A stretch of 64,000 bases of DNA from a virus. The translations under genes were made by a program, and so were the position numbers. Below, piece by piece: positions 10,533-18,475 of the stretch. A model generated the notes under the pieces. It was not told where the DNA came from. It saw only the letters and a program-made list of their open reading frames with translations, and made no database searches. The stretch lies in IMG/VR virus record IMGVR_UViG_3300020463_000007, positions 62,001-126,000 of that record, one strand, 5' to 3'. Within the stretch, counting starts at the first letter, position 1. Each line of letters starts with the position of its first letter.

Positions 10533-10541
10533 TATATTATC

Positions 10542-10910
10542 CTATCCACTTGACGATGCGCCATCGTCATATGTAAAATCTTGTCCTACTCTTGCAACTA
10601 GTTCGCCTTCTGCATTTATGTAATAACTAACATTTCTATCGTCCCAGCGAAATTGTTCATAATTTAAATTTTCGTACACAAGTCCTTTGTTAACATCTCT
10701 ACCTTCATAAAAATCTTGTCCTTCAGCAAAGTCTGGATAGTTTGCTGTAGGATCCCCTGGTTTGTTTATCGTCAACGAATCATCATTTTTTAGTTGATCT
10801 ACTTTACCTATAAACAATTCACCTTCGTCTGTTCGACGTAATCCATAAAAGAATCTATTTTGAAATGATCCTAAAATACTATCTGCACTTGTTCCTACAT
10901 AATTTGCCAT
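10542..10910 (-). CDS. Conserved-looking acidic structural protein (122 aa)
   Basis: Acidic protein beginning MANYVGTSADSILGSFQNRF. It contains FFYGLRRTDEGELFIGKVDQ, then DFAEGQDFYEGRD and YEQFRWDDRNVSYYI, and ends in a flexible GASSSG tail. I recognise this type as a small conserved protein of marine T4-like phages that sits in fibre clusters, but I know of no assigned function. It is tightly packed between the 109-aa protein (9-base gap) and the 1592-aa fibre gene (9-base gap), which suggests co-translation with the fibre and a role as its connector or assembly partner. Confidence 0.75.
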   Translation of the reverse strand: MANYVGTSADSILGSFQNRFFYGLRRTDEGELFIGKVDQLKNDDSLTINKPGDPTANYPDFAEGQDFYEGRDVNKGLVYENLNYEQFRWDDRNVSYYINAEGELVARVGQDFTYDDGASSSG

Positions 10911-10919
10911 AACTTATCC

Positions 10920-11249
10920 TTACACAATATCCACATAACTTATTACAACATCTAAACTATCATTTTCATTTGATTGAAAAGATATCGAGTTATTAGGTGC
11001 TAAAATTATTTTTTCAGCAGGGCCTAATGGTTTTAAACTTGAATTAGGTGGTATCACTACGTCCTTTAAATAAAATCCTTCAACACTAGTATCATCTGCT
11101 ACTAAAATATTAACAAAAATATTAGATTGAAGTAGATTTGTAAGACTCACACCAATAATAGTTGATCTTGTAGAACCATCGCATACAATACCTGGTGTCT
11201 TAACTACTCCTACATCTTTTAATACTTTACTTCTAAAAAACGTTGCCAT
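10920..11249 (-). CDS. Small beta-sandwich-like structural protein (109 aa)
   Basis: Protein of 109 aa starting MATFFRSKVLKDVGVVKTPG. Beta-strand-rich, with NIFVNILVADD, VVIPPNSSLKPLG and a closing DVVISYVDIV strand. The layout matches the 118-aa protein at 15032 (closing ACVVSYMEV) and the 105-aa protein at 574, suggesting a small paralogous family of fibre-associated or decoration proteins. The genes on both sides lie 4 and 9 bases away, so it is part of one operon running from 12726 down to 5754. No motif indicates enzyme activity. Confidence 0.72.
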   Translation of the reverse strand: MATFFRSKVLKDVGVVKTPGIVCDGSTRSTIIGVSLTNLLQSNIFVNILVADDTSVEGFYLKDVVIPPNSSLKPLGPAEKIILAPNNSISFQSNENDSLDVVISYVDIV

Positions 11250-11253
11250 ACTA

Positions 11254-12726
11254 TTATCCTAAACTTAATACCAATTCTAACGCAATAGCTTCTGCGTCTG
11301 CTGTTGTAATACCTGATGCAGATCCTGCAACAGATACCCAACTTGTTCCATCAAATATTTCTACTCTTTGCTCTGCTGTATTTAATCTCATCATACCAGT
11401 TTCACTGTTTACAAAAGGTGGGCGTTCTAGTGAAGTACCATGAGGAATAACTAATCCACTAGTACCTGAAAATTTTACATAACCTGTTCCAGTTGTGGCA
11501 AATTGTGTTACGCTGTCTGTTACTTCATTTTTTATAACATTATCTTTAATACTAATTGTATTGTTAAAAAGTGTCTTACCAGTGCCTGCTGGCGCCATTT
11601 CTATATTAGTATTTGTAGCTGATGTTAAAGTATTTCCATCTATTGTAATGTTGTCAACTGTAACTTGCGGAGCATTTAATCTTGTGCTATTGATATCTAC
11701 TACTGTTGAACCTGCAATATTAAATCTTATAATATTGTCATTTGCACCCGGAGTCAATTCTGCTGTAATTTTAGTATCGCCGTCTAAATCTTGTACACCG
11801 TTTAGCACAATCCAGTTAGAACCGTCGTAGCCTTCGAATGTATTTAAATCTGTATTATATCTTGTTTTTCCTCTAGACGCTGTAGGTCTTTGTGCAGTTG
11901 TACCTGTTGGTAGTTTTAGTGCTCCTGTTGAACTAAAATTAACATCTTTTGCCGTACCCGGCTGTAATATTAAGTCAACAGTTGAAGCTATTGTACTTCC
12001 ATTAATACTTATAGAATCAACTACAATTGATCCTGCACCGCTTGCTCGTAATTCTAAATTAGCGTTAGATGCTGACGAAGTAATATAATTATCTCTAATT
12101 TGCACATCGCCTATATTTGCTTCAGTAGTGTTTACATTATTAATCCAAGAATTATTCCATCTTTTACTTACATTACCTAGATTATATGTATCAGTTATAT
12201 CTGGTATTAAATCACTTGCAATTTCAGAATTAATAGTAATTGAATCTGTATCATCATCACCTAATACAATATTTCCGTCTGCTGTAATGTTACCTGTAAC
12301 ATGTACGCTACCATCAACATTTAAATCAGAATGTATATGTACTTTACCTGTACCATTAGGACGAAATTCTAAATTAGCATTAGAATTATTAGTTCTAATT
12401 GTGTTACCTTCTATATCAATTGCATCGATAGATAGTTTGTTTTGATATATTACATCATCAAGTGTACCTAGATTTAAATAGTTACTTGTTGTACTAATTG
12501 TGTTATTTGAAAAATTTATATCGGAAATTGTTGCTGTACTAGCAACTAAATTTGTAGTTTTAGTAGTTCCGTTTACGTCCAAGTCATATTGAGGTGAACT
12601 TGTTTTAACGCCGAGACGTGAATTATTAACATCTAGATATAAAAGGTCGGTCTCAAAAGCTAAATCAATTCCATTACGAACTAAATTCGACTTTAAGAGC
12701 GGACCGGATATGCGACCAACAGCCAT
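11254..12726 (-). CDS. Tail fibre-like protein, paralogue A (490 aa)
   Basis: Starts MAVGRISGPLLKSNLVRNGI, nearly identical to its neighbour at 12860 (MAVGRISGPLLKENLERNGV), so the two are recent paralogues. The body is made of repeats of the type 'gDvqIrdNyItt..sNanLeL...G.G.i.vd.i' typical of trimeric fibre shafts. Two trypsin-inhibitor-like spacer modules, LPTGTTAQRPTA followed by FEGYDGSNW and IPHGTSLERPP followed by VEIFDGTSW, also occur in 12860-14329 and 14359-15030. The C-terminus is hydrophobic (ALELVLSLG). It is the first gene after the late promoter at 12838. Inference: a long structural fibre or whisker-type protein. Confidence 0.8.
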   Translation of the reverse strand: MAVGRISGPLLKSNLVRNGIDLAFETDLLYLDVNNSRLGVKTSSPQYDLDVNGTTKTTNLVASTATISDINFSNNTISTTSNYLNLGTLDDVIYQNKLSIDAIDIEGNTIRTNNSNANLEFRPNGTGKVHIHSDLNVDGSVHVTGNITADGNIVLGDDDTDSITINSEIASDLIPDITDTYNLGNVSKRWNNSWINNVNTTEANIGDVQIRDNYITSSASNANLELRASGAGSIVVDSISINGSTIASTVDLILQPGTAKDVNFSSTGALKLPTGTTAQRPTASRGKTRYNTDLNTFEGYDGSNWIVLNGVQDLDGDTKITAELTPGANDNIIRFNIAGSTVVDINSTRLNAPQVTVDNITIDGNTLTSATNTNIEMAPAGTGKTLFNNTISIKDNVIKNEVTDSVTQFATTGTGYVKFSGTSGLVIPHGTSLERPPFVNSETGMMRLNTAEQRVEIFDGTSWVSVAGSASGITTADAEAIALELVLSLG

Positions 12727-12837
12727 CTTTTCTCCTCAATACGGGCATCATTAGCGTGCCTCTAACCAATTTGGACCTACCCCATCGCTGGTTAACCGCG
12801 GTTTGTGAATAAAACATTGGTCATATTCTATTAACAA

Positions 12838-12845
12838 TATTTATC
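12838..12845 (-). promoter_or_regulatory. T4-type late promoter, GATAAATA
   Basis: Minus-strand GATAAATA in the 133-base gap between the two 490-aa paralogues, 111 bases upstream of the ATG at 12726, leaving a leader of about 105 bases. The leader contains an inverted repeat (ACCAAT near 12758, ATTGGT near 12815), but I see no convincing regulatory RNA fold. Confidence 0.6.
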
Positions 12846-12859
12846 GTTTTTATAGATTA

Positions 12860-14329
12860 TTACCCTAGTAGTATTGTAAATTGTAGTAAAATGTCGTCGT
12901 ATTCTGCTCTAGTTACAACGCCACCGGAACCTGCCGCACTTATATAACCCGCACCGTTGTAAGTTTCTAACAAGTTACTCTGTGTGTTCCATCTAGTATC
13001 ACCAAGCTGTGGACTTGCAGGTCTTTGAGATGTATCACCATAAGGTATAGTTACAGCATATGATCCAGGAAACTGATTTGCTCCGTATCCTGATACAGCA
13101 AACTCTATTATATTGTTATCACTTTTTATTTGCTGACTTCCTACAGTTTCTCCGATTGATATATTATCAATTTTAACTGCTTTACTAGACCCTGTGCCGG
13201 CGGGAGCAAGTATTAAATCTGTATCTGTCGATGTACTAATAATATTGCCGTCAATATTAATATCATCAACTTGTAGTCCATGTACAGCTATGCCTGTTGA
13301 ACTAACAGTACCAACACTTACATTATTTACAGTAAATCCAATTGTATCGTTTGTTGGGTGAGCAACTACATTAGTTAAAGAATTATCTGAATATACGCCG
13401 CCAAATATAGTATTTCCATTGTAATAGCCTTCAAAGTTTGTTGTTTGATGATTAAACCTTATTCCAGAATTTGCACTAGTTCTTTGTGCAGTTGTGCCTG
13501 TTGGAATGTACATTGCAGCAGTAGTATCCACAGTAGTATCTCTGCTTATTTCTATATCTGTTGTTGAGCTTATTGTTTCATTTGCAAAAGTTAAATCTTC
13601 TAATTTTACTATACCACTAGCATTACCTCTTAGGTCTAAGTTTGAATTAGAAACTTGTGTAGTAATATAGTTTGTTTCTATTTTTAAGTTTGGAGTATCT
13701 AGTTTAGCTCCGTTCAATCTAAATGTTTGTATGTTATTCCATTTATTCGCTGAACTACCTAAATTAGATACATCAGTAACATCAGGAGTTAGGTCACTTG
13801 TAAATTCAGTGTTGAAATCAATAGTGTCTGATCCATTATCTCCTATAGTTATATTGCCACCCATAGTTACTGTTTGTGGAGTATCTAAATTTCCAAAAAT
13901 TTTCATATCCGAATATGCTTCAACTCTTCCTGTGCCATTTGGAGTAATGTCAAAACTAGCATTACTATTAAATGTAGAAATTGTATTGTCAGTAATTCTA
14001 ATATTATCTGTTTCAACTGTAGTTGCTCTAATTGCCTCTGCCGCATTAAACAAAATATTTCCTGTTGAAACTTGTAAGGTATTACCATTCAAGGTATAAT
14101 TTGCTATTTGAGTGTTATTTGCTGATACTTGTAAGTCACTAGTACGCATACTTGCACCAATAATATCTAAATCAGTAGCAGGTGCATCTTTTTTAATACC
14201 TAATCTACTTGTGCTAACATCAAAAAATAATAAAGGAGTGTCAGAGGGTTGATTACGAAAGTCTAAATCAACTCCGTTACGTTCTAAATTTTCTTTTAAA
14301 AGTGGTCCCGATATTCTACCTACGGCCAT
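12860..14329 (-). CDS. Tail fibre-like protein, paralogue B (489 aa)
   Basis: Paralogue of the 11254-12726 product over its full length: the same N-terminal adaptor MAVGRISGPLLKENLERNGV, then the same shaft repeats (DNIRITDNTISTFNSNASF, KIETNYITTQVSNSNLDL) and spacer modules IPTGTTAQRTS and IPYGDTSQRPASP. It ends with ILLQFTILLG, comparable to the hydrophobic end of paralogue A. It has its own late promoter with a perfect consensus at 14348. Divergence between the copies is concentrated in the shaft and C-terminal half, as expected if the N-terminus docks to a common virion site and the rest varies with receptor or partner. This is inference from sequence pattern only. Confidence 0.8.
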   Translation of the reverse strand: MAVGRISGPLLKENLERNGVDLDFRNQPSDTPLLFFDVSTSRLGIKKDAPATDLDIIGASMRTSDLQVSANNTQIANYTLNGNTLQVSTGNILFNAAEAIRATTVETDNIRITDNTISTFNSNASFDITPNGTGRVEAYSDMKIFGNLDTPQTVTMGGNITIGDNGSDTIDFNTEFTSDLTPDVTDVSNLGSSANKWNNIQTFRLNGAKLDTPNLKIETNYITTQVSNSNLDLRGNASGIVKLEDLTFANETISSTTDIEISRDTTVDTTAAMYIPTGTTAQRTSANSGIRFNHQTTNFEGYYNGNTIFGGVYSDNSLTNVVAHPTNDTIGFTVNNVSVGTVSSTGIAVHGLQVDDINIDGNIISTSTDTDLILAPAGTGSSKAVKIDNISIGETVGSQQIKSDNNIIEFAVSGYGANQFPGSYAVTIPYGDTSQRPASPQLGDTRWNTQSNLLETYNGAGYISAAGSGGVVTRAEYDDILLQFTILLG

Positions 14330-14347
14330 ACTGTATCTCCTATACAG

Positions 14348-14355
14348 TATTTATA
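14348..14355 (-). promoter_or_regulatory. T4-type late promoter, perfect TATAAATA
   Basis: Exact T4 late consensus on the minus strand, 18 bases before the ATG at 14329, followed by a GGAG ribosome-binding site. It is one of three perfect copies in the window. Confidence 0.8.
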
Positions 14356-14358
14356 GGT

Positions 14359-15030
14359 TTACTTATCGAAGTTATGTAGGGCAGTTACTGGTTTACCTGC
14401 ATCAGGTGCAGATGTAAACACTAGATAATATCCTGTTGGTCTTGCTGTACCATTGCCTGTACCAGCGCCTGTAGCTGTGAATACTGTATCTACAGTATTT
14501 GCACTTGCACCAATAGCTGTAAAGTCTGTTGTGCCAACTGTGACAATTTTATATTCTGTACTTACTTGAAAAGAACCAGCAGTTACTTCTCCGCCTGTCC
14601 CTGTTGCTGCTGTTGGATTCTGTACAAGTGTATAGTTTGTAGTTGCCAACTGAAATACATTTTCAACAAGCACTAGAACATTTTGAGCCGCCGCTGGAGC
14701 AACTTGATTTGTATCTTGTGAATTCAAAGGCCCAAAACATACTGCTGTTGCATCGCCGTTACCTAAACTTTGCTGTATAATACCTGCTGGAAAGGGTTCT
14801 GCATATCTTAAATTTCTCCAAGCACCGTTTTCATAACCTTCAAATTTATTATTGCTTGTGTTATATCTTATTTGTCCGTTAGCAGGAGTTACAGGACGCT
14901 GAGCTGTTGTACCTGCAGGTATACGAATTGAATTTGTACTGTCTGCAACTACTTGGTCTAATGTATCTATTTGTACACCTCTACCATAAATATTACGCTG
15001 GTTAGTATTTTGACCTTTTAGTAAACGCAT
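14359..15030 (-). CDS. Fibre-associated modular protein (223 aa)
   Basis: Begins MRLLKGQNTNQRNIYGRGVQ. Residues about 40-75 carry the spacer module IPAGTTAQRPVTPANGQIRY, ending in EGYENGAW, the same module found twice in each 490-aa fibre. A later segment (AGSFQVSTEYKIVTVGTTDF, then TAIGASANTVDTVFTATGAG) belongs to the widespread TDFT-IGA repeat type seen in phage structural proteins. The gene overlaps neither neighbour and is one base from the 118-aa gene, so the two are probably translated together. No enzyme motif. It is most likely a short fibre or a linker between fibre and baseplate. Confidence 0.75.
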   Translation of the reverse strand: MRLLKGQNTNQRNIYGRGVQIDTLDQVVADSTNSIRIPAGTTAQRPVTPANGQIRYNTSNNKFEGYENGAWRNLRYAEPFPAGIIQQSLGNGDATAVCFGPLNSQDTNQVAPAAAQNVLVLVENVFQLATTNYTLVQNPTAATGTGGEVTAGSFQVSTEYKIVTVGTTDFTAIGASANTVDTVFTATGAGTGNGTARPTGYYLVFTSAPDAGKPVTALHNFDK

Positions 15031-15031
15031 C

Positions 15032-15388
15032 TTATACTTCCATGTAACTAACTACACAAGCTAAATCTGTATTTCCTGATCCTTGATCAGGAGATGCTGT
15101 AAAAGTAATTTTATCTCCTGCACTTAAAACAATTCTTTCTGAATCAAATGTAAAAGTTTCGCCTGCTGGTAGATTTAATTCTTTTACTACACAAGTTATA
15201 TTATTGTTCAATGCACTTCCTGACGGGATAATATGCATTGTAAAATTTGCATTTCTAGTAGATGCACTTCCACCACTAGGACTATATGTGTTACAAACTA
15301 ACACATTTGTTACAGCATATGTTAAACTAGCAGGAACGGTTAATACATCTTTTTGTGTTAATGTTAATTGATTTGTTGTTATCGCCAT
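15032..15388 (-). CDS. Small beta-sandwich-like structural protein (118 aa)
   Basis: Starts MAITTNQLTLTQKDVLTVPA. Strands alternate through NANFTMHIIPSGS, CVVKELNLPAGETFTFDSER and IVLSAGDKITFTASP to the closing ACVVSYMEV. The 'LPAGETF...vLsaGDkI.f' arrangement is typical of small phage head or fibre decoration folds, and the closing strand resembles those of the 109-aa and 105-aa genes in this cassette. It is packed between the 336-aa and 223-aa fibre-type genes with gaps of 11 bases and 1 base. The exact location in the virion cannot be told. Confidence 0.72.
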   Translation of the reverse strand: MAITTNQLTLTQKDVLTVPASLTYAVTNVLVCNTYSPSGGSASTRNANFTMHIIPSGSALNNNITCVVKELNLPAGETFTFDSERIVLSAGDKITFTASPDQGSGNTDLACVVSYMEV

Positions 15389-15399
15389 TTTTATTTCCT

Positions 15400-16410
15400 T
15401 TAGAACACCATACTATAGACTAATGCTTTATTCTTACTTATCAATTCGTCTCTATTACTACTCTTATTAACGAAAAACAATCCCGATCCCCCAGTTGATT
15501 GCGTTTTAGAATAAATTTTAATACCTTCAGTAGGCGCACTAGGATCTGATGCAACATCGTTTTCACCTGGAGTTTCAGTAATTTCAATGTTGTCCTTAAT
15601 TTTTACTGAACCCGTACCTGGTGAACCTAGTACTAAATCAGTATTACTAGCTGTTGTAGTTATTTCATTGTTTTGAATCATTATGTCAAATGCTTCAATT
15701 CTGTCAGAGTATATATTTGCAACTTGTACATTATCAATATCAAATTGTAATTTACTATCTGTGCCTGTAACACTTTGATCATGTGCTTCAATTGATGTAT
15801 CTGATTCTTGTAGTCTTGCAGGTACAGCACCTGATGCAAGTGCATAAGTTACATAATCAACTACAGATTTTGCATTTGGTATAATATCGTCGTCCAAAGC
15901 TCCGCCTGTGACTGCACCTCCGCCATATTGAAACACTCTTTGTTCGTAATTTGTTGTGTTTGTTGCAGATATTACACCTGTACCGGGATTTAAAAATAAG
16001 TTAGCATCAGAAAACATTCCTGTTGCTTTTATAGGTACAACAGTAGTGCCTTGTTCAAACGTCCATGTTCCTGTGCCTGAAGTTCCACCTAATGTCCAAG
16101 ATAATTGTTCATCATATACCATAAATGCGTTTGACTCTGAACCTCTTTCAATCTCAATACCACTTCTATAGTTTAATGAAGCAGGTAAACCTGCGGCTAC
16201 ATTGTTTCTTGAAAGCACTATTATATTATCAGCTATTTCAACAGTAGTTGAATTTATAGTTTGTGTATCGCCTTTGACTTCTAAGTCTCCAGTTACAATT
16301 ACTTTTCCTGTACCATTAAGTAAACCGTCTGTCGTATCTAATGTGATTTCGCCACCTTCTTTTGTAACGATATTGTAATCACCATTTCCAATTCTTAAAT
16401 ACTTTGACAT
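15400..16410 (-). CDS. Fibre-like structural protein (336 aa)
   Basis: Starts MSKYLRIGNGDYNIVTKEGG. Residues about 30-75 have the repeat TGKVIVTGDLEVKGDTQTIN followed by STTVEIADNIIVLSRNN. The 637-aa tail protein on the plus strand shows the same block (VGGNLLVSGDTTFLDTTTLR, VEDKNIELG), so the module is shared between the left and right structural clusters. Further shaft repeats follow (NNEITTTASNTDLVLGSPGT). Around residue 185 comes DDDIIPNAKSVVDYV, which parallels the NIVPTQKAI motif near the C-termini of the two giant fibres. It lies just after a strong terminator hairpin at 16427-16450. Inference: a fibre or whisker component. Confidence 0.77.
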   Translation of the reverse strand: MSKYLRIGNGDYNIVTKEGGEITLDTTDGLLNGTGKVIVTGDLEVKGDTQTINSTTVEIADNIIVLSRNNVAAGLPASLNYRSGIEIERGSESNAFMVYDEQLSWTLGGTSGTGTWTFEQGTTVVPIKATGMFSDANLFLNPGTGVISATNTTNYEQRVFQYGGGAVTGGALDDDIIPNAKSVVDYVTYALASGAVPARLQESDTSIEAHDQSVTGTDSKLQFDIDNVQVANIYSDRIEAFDIMIQNNEITTTASNTDLVLGSPGTGSVKIKDNIEITETPGENDVASDPSAPTEGIKIYSKTQSTGGSGLFFVNKSSNRDELISKNKALVYSMVF

Positions 16411-16426
16411 TATAATTCCTTTTTAA

Positions 16427-16450
16427 AATAGGGGGATTTCTCCCCCTATT
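16427..16450 (-). terminator. Intrinsic terminator with GAAA loop downstream of the 119-aa gene
   Basis: On the minus strand a perfect 10-bp stem (AATAGGGGGA / TCCCCCTATT) closed by a GAAA loop and followed by TT. It starts 4 bases after the stop of the 119-aa gene and sits right before the ribosome-binding site of the 336-aa gene. No promoter is seen between it and that gene, so the 336-, 118- and 223-aa genes may depend on read-through. Confidence 0.8.
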
Positions 16451-16453
16451 ATA

Positions 16454-16813
16454 TTAAATAGCTGTTAACCTAATTAATGATTCTGTTGAATCGTCTTCAA
16501 CAGTCCACTTGTAACGATTGTTATCAAAGTCTACTGCTGTTCTGTTGAACATTTTTTTAAGTATTATTGCTCCACCACCTGGTGTAATACCTACTAAAGC
16601 ACATTCGCCTTCTGCATTAGGTGCAATTTCATTTACTAGTCTGCAAATTTTTGCAGAACCAGCGGCACTATCGCAATTAAATTTGTTAGTACCTCTTTGA
16701 GAAAGAATAAATCCTTCTCTAGATGCTGTACCATCATGGTATCTAATTGCTATAGTTGGTTGAGTATTGTCGCCTGTTGCGCCAAAAAATCTCTTGTTAA
16801 TTGGTCTTCCCAT
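16454..16813 (-). CDS. Small conserved-looking structural protein, MGRPINKRFFG type (119 aa)
   Basis: Begins MGRPINKRFFGATGDN, a start I recognise from a small protein common in marine T4-like phages and usually listed as a structural or hypothetical protein. The rest is beta-rich with two cysteines in the middle third (NKFNCDSAAGSAKICRL), another at GECALVGITPGGG, and a basic ILKKMFNRT stretch. It has a late promoter (16899) and its own strong terminator (16427), so it can be made as a single-gene late transcript, which fits an abundant virion protein such as a head decoration or tail accessory protein. That role is inferred from gene dosage logic and position after gp23. Confidence 0.78.
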   Translation of the reverse strand: MGRPINKRFFGATGDNTQPTIAIRYHDGTASREGFILSQRGTNKFNCDSAAGSAKICRLVNEIAPNAEGECALVGITPGGGAIILKKMFNRTAVDFDNNRYKWTVEDDSTESLIRLTAI

Positions 16814-16898
16814 TTGTTTTCTCCTTTATACTTTTTACGTAATACGCAGTAGGTCAATCTGCATAAGTCCACATTAGTGGCCCGATTTATGACACAAG

Positions 16899-16906
16899 TA
16901 TTTATC
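16899..16906 (-). promoter_or_regulatory. T4-type late promoter, GATAAATA
   Basis: Minus-strand GATAAATA, 85 bases before the ATG at 16813. It lies just downstream of the small-RNA terminator (16944-16967), so it starts a new, independent late unit for the 119-aa gene. Confidence 0.65.
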
Positions 16907-16934
16907 AGTTTACAAATAATTGTTTTGGAATAAT

Positions 16935-17189
16935 AAAAAAGAGAAAAGACGTCATAAGACGCCTTTTTAAAATAGTAAGCAAAATAGGTAGGACTTGGTT
17001 ACACCTACAAGCACGTACCGGAATACCATTCTAATACGTACAACCTAACCCCGCTAGTGACTGCGATGTGAACCTGCGGATTTCTCCTACAAGCCCTGGG
17101 TACCATCCCTGGTTAGTCAAGTTCGACCCTTCTGGTAAAGGCCTCTTCCTTGCACTATAATTAAGAGTTAATTACTCTCCTAATGCTTA
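16935..17189 (-). ncRNA. Candidate structured small RNA (about 255 nt) between gp23 and the 119-aa gene
   Basis: No ORF of note occupies this stretch, yet it is a complete transcription unit: a sigma70-type promoter (17196-17223), then about 230 bases of locally GC-richer sequence, then an intrinsic terminator (16944-16967). Visible helices include GTAGG/CCTAC (16988-16992 with 17004-17008) and ACGTA/TACGT (17013-17017 with 17035-17039), which encloses a GAAT/ATTC hairpin. A long-range helix CTAACC/GGTTAG pairs 17045-17050 with 17111-17116. There is also a GGA-GAAA-TCC hairpin at 17078-17087. The 9-mer GCTTGTAGG occurs twice (17086-17094, 17004-17012). It does not fold as a tRNA, and I find no tmRNA, RNase P or group I intron landmarks. 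Class and function are unknown. Confidence 0.6.
16944..16967 (-). terminator. Intrinsic terminator of the small RNA
   Basis: Minus strand: AAAAGGCGTC, loop TTAT, GACGTCTTTT, giving a 10-bp stem with one G-U pair, followed by CTCTTTTTT. It ends the candidate small RNA upstream of the next late promoter. Confidence 0.75.
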
Positions 17190-17195
17190 ATTACT

Positions 17196-17223
17196 AATAT
17201 AACATCTTTATGTGTAAAGTCAA
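17196..17223 (-). promoter_or_regulatory. Sigma70-type promoter for the small RNA
   Basis: Minus strand: -35 TTGACT (17218-17223), 16-bp spacer, -10 TATATT (17196-17201); each hexamer matches consensus at five of six positions. It lies between the gp23 terminator and the small RNA and has no ATAAATA motif, so it is expected to be active with host RNA polymerase early in infection. Confidence 0.7.
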
Positions 17224-17248
17224 CCTTTTTTGGATAAAAAAGTCAAAA

Positions 17249-17272
17249 AAATAGGCCCCGAAGGGCCTATTT
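17249..17272 (-). terminator. Intrinsic terminator with UUCG loop downstream of gp23
   Basis: Minus strand: AAATAGGCCC, loop TTCG, GGGCCTATTT followed by TTTT. A perfect 10-bp stem with the extra-stable UUCG tetraloop, 19 bases after the gp23 stop codon. It closes the head operon. Confidence 0.9.
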
Positions 17273-17291
17273 AAATTAGTTGTGTTAACTA

Positions 17292-18461
17292 TTAGCTGAA
17301 GCTTACGTTACCGTTAGTAATTGCAACGTTACCTAAGTAATCAGCCGCGTTACCAAGCGATGAAGCTGAGTTAGAAAGCTCAACGTAACCATATCTAGTC
17401 ATGAAAGACACAACTGGTTCGAATGAACTTGGATCTAACACTACACCACTACTCATCAATGGAATGTATGGGCAGTAGAATGCAGCAGCATCAGACTCAC
17501 TAGTACCTTTGTAGCCAACAAGTACAGCAGCATTATCAGCCGCATATGTGTTGACATACACTTTCATTGCACTATTTAAAGTTCCAACTAACTTAGTGTT
17601 TGTTGGTGCTTCAAAAGTACCTTCAGTAGTACGAGCGAACGCAGAAGTTGTAGCAGATTGTAGAATTGTTAACGCAAATGGGCTAACAACTGCAAAGTTA
17701 CCTGCACCTCTTCTTGTTCTTTGAGCGATCAAGTTTGATACTCTGTTAATTTGAACTGCAAGAGCAGCATGCTCATCACCAACAAAAGTAGCTGTACCAG
17801 ATACAGCAGCTTGGTCATAAGTTTCAGCGGCTGTTCCAGACAATGTAGTTAAGCTCTGAATGATCTCTTGATCAATTTCAGCGGTAATTTCTTGTGCTAA
17901 AGCAGCCATAATTTCTGCTTCTACATCAATACCGTGCATGGATTGTGCATCCTGTGCAGCTTCAAAAGTCCAGCGAGCTGATAGCTTTCTGGATTTTGCT
18001 TCTACAGTCTGTTTTAAGATCTGGATGGACATTTTACGTCCTGGCAAACCTTCTTTGGTTGCAGTTGCATCAGCAACACCAGACGGATCTGTACCCGTAC
18101 CTGAGTATGCAGTTGCAATTTTGAATGGGCTAAGAGCCTCTTCACCTGCTGTTGCGTTGTCATTGCTTTCAGCATAACGAACGCGAAGTGTGTGGATCTG
18201 ACCCACTGGTCCTGTCATCGGCTGTACGCCTACCAACTCGTTAGCGATAACTGTTGGCATCACACGTCTGATGACTGGAAGAATAACACGGTTAAGTGTT
18301 GCGATATTACCGGCGGAAGTTGCACCTGTGCCTGCTGCCTCTGACAAATACTTACGAGTGTTTTCGAGTGTACTTGCCATAACTGCTTTCTTGTTGCCAT
18401 TTAAGCCTTCAAGAAGAGCACCTTTGGTCTCCTGCCAGCGACTTTCTAGTAGTTCTGACAT
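17292..18461 (-). CDS. 23: Major capsid protein gp23
   Basis: T4-type major capsid protein forming the hexamers of the head shell. Family-typical segments are VILPVIRRVMPTVIANELVG and VQPMTGPVGQIHTLRVRYAE (about residues 59-98), SRKLSARWTFEAAQDAQSMH (about 165-185), AEIDQEIIQSL and FMTRYGYVEL near the C-terminus. The segment YLSEAAG at residues 38-44 fits the T4 prohead protease consensus L/I-x-E|A, so about 41 residues are probably removed on maturation. At 389 aa it is shorter than T4 gp23 (521 aa). It lies 14 bases after gp22 with a GGAG ribosome-binding site and ends at a strong UUCG terminator, as expected for a very highly expressed gene. Confidence 0.96.
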   Translation of the reverse strand: MSELLESRWQETKGALLEGLNGNKKAVMASTLENTRKYLSEAAGTGATSAGNIATLNRVILPVIRRVMPTVIANELVGVQPMTGPVGQIHTLRVRYAESNDNATAGEEALSPFKIATAYSGTGTDPSGVADATATKEGLPGRKMSIQILKQTVEAKSRKLSARWTFEAAQDAQSMHGIDVEAEIMAALAQEITAEIDQEIIQSLTTLSGTAAETYDQAAVSGTATFVGDEHAALAVQINRVSNLIAQRTRRGAGNFAVVSPFALTILQSATTSAFARTTEGTFEAPTNTKLVGTLNSAMKVYVNTYAADNAAVLVGYKGTSESDAAAFYCPYIPLMSSGVVLDPSSFEPVVSFMTRYGYVELSNSASSLGNAADYLGNVAITNGNVSFS

Positions 18462-18475
18462 ATTATATCTCCTTA

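Noticed and set aside
17041-17130. tRNA-like arms (GGTTCACATC and GGGTCGAACTT on the minus strand) in the small RNA
   Set aside because: The loops resemble T-arms, but the flanking bases do not form the 5-bp stem, and no acceptor or anticodon stem can be drawn.
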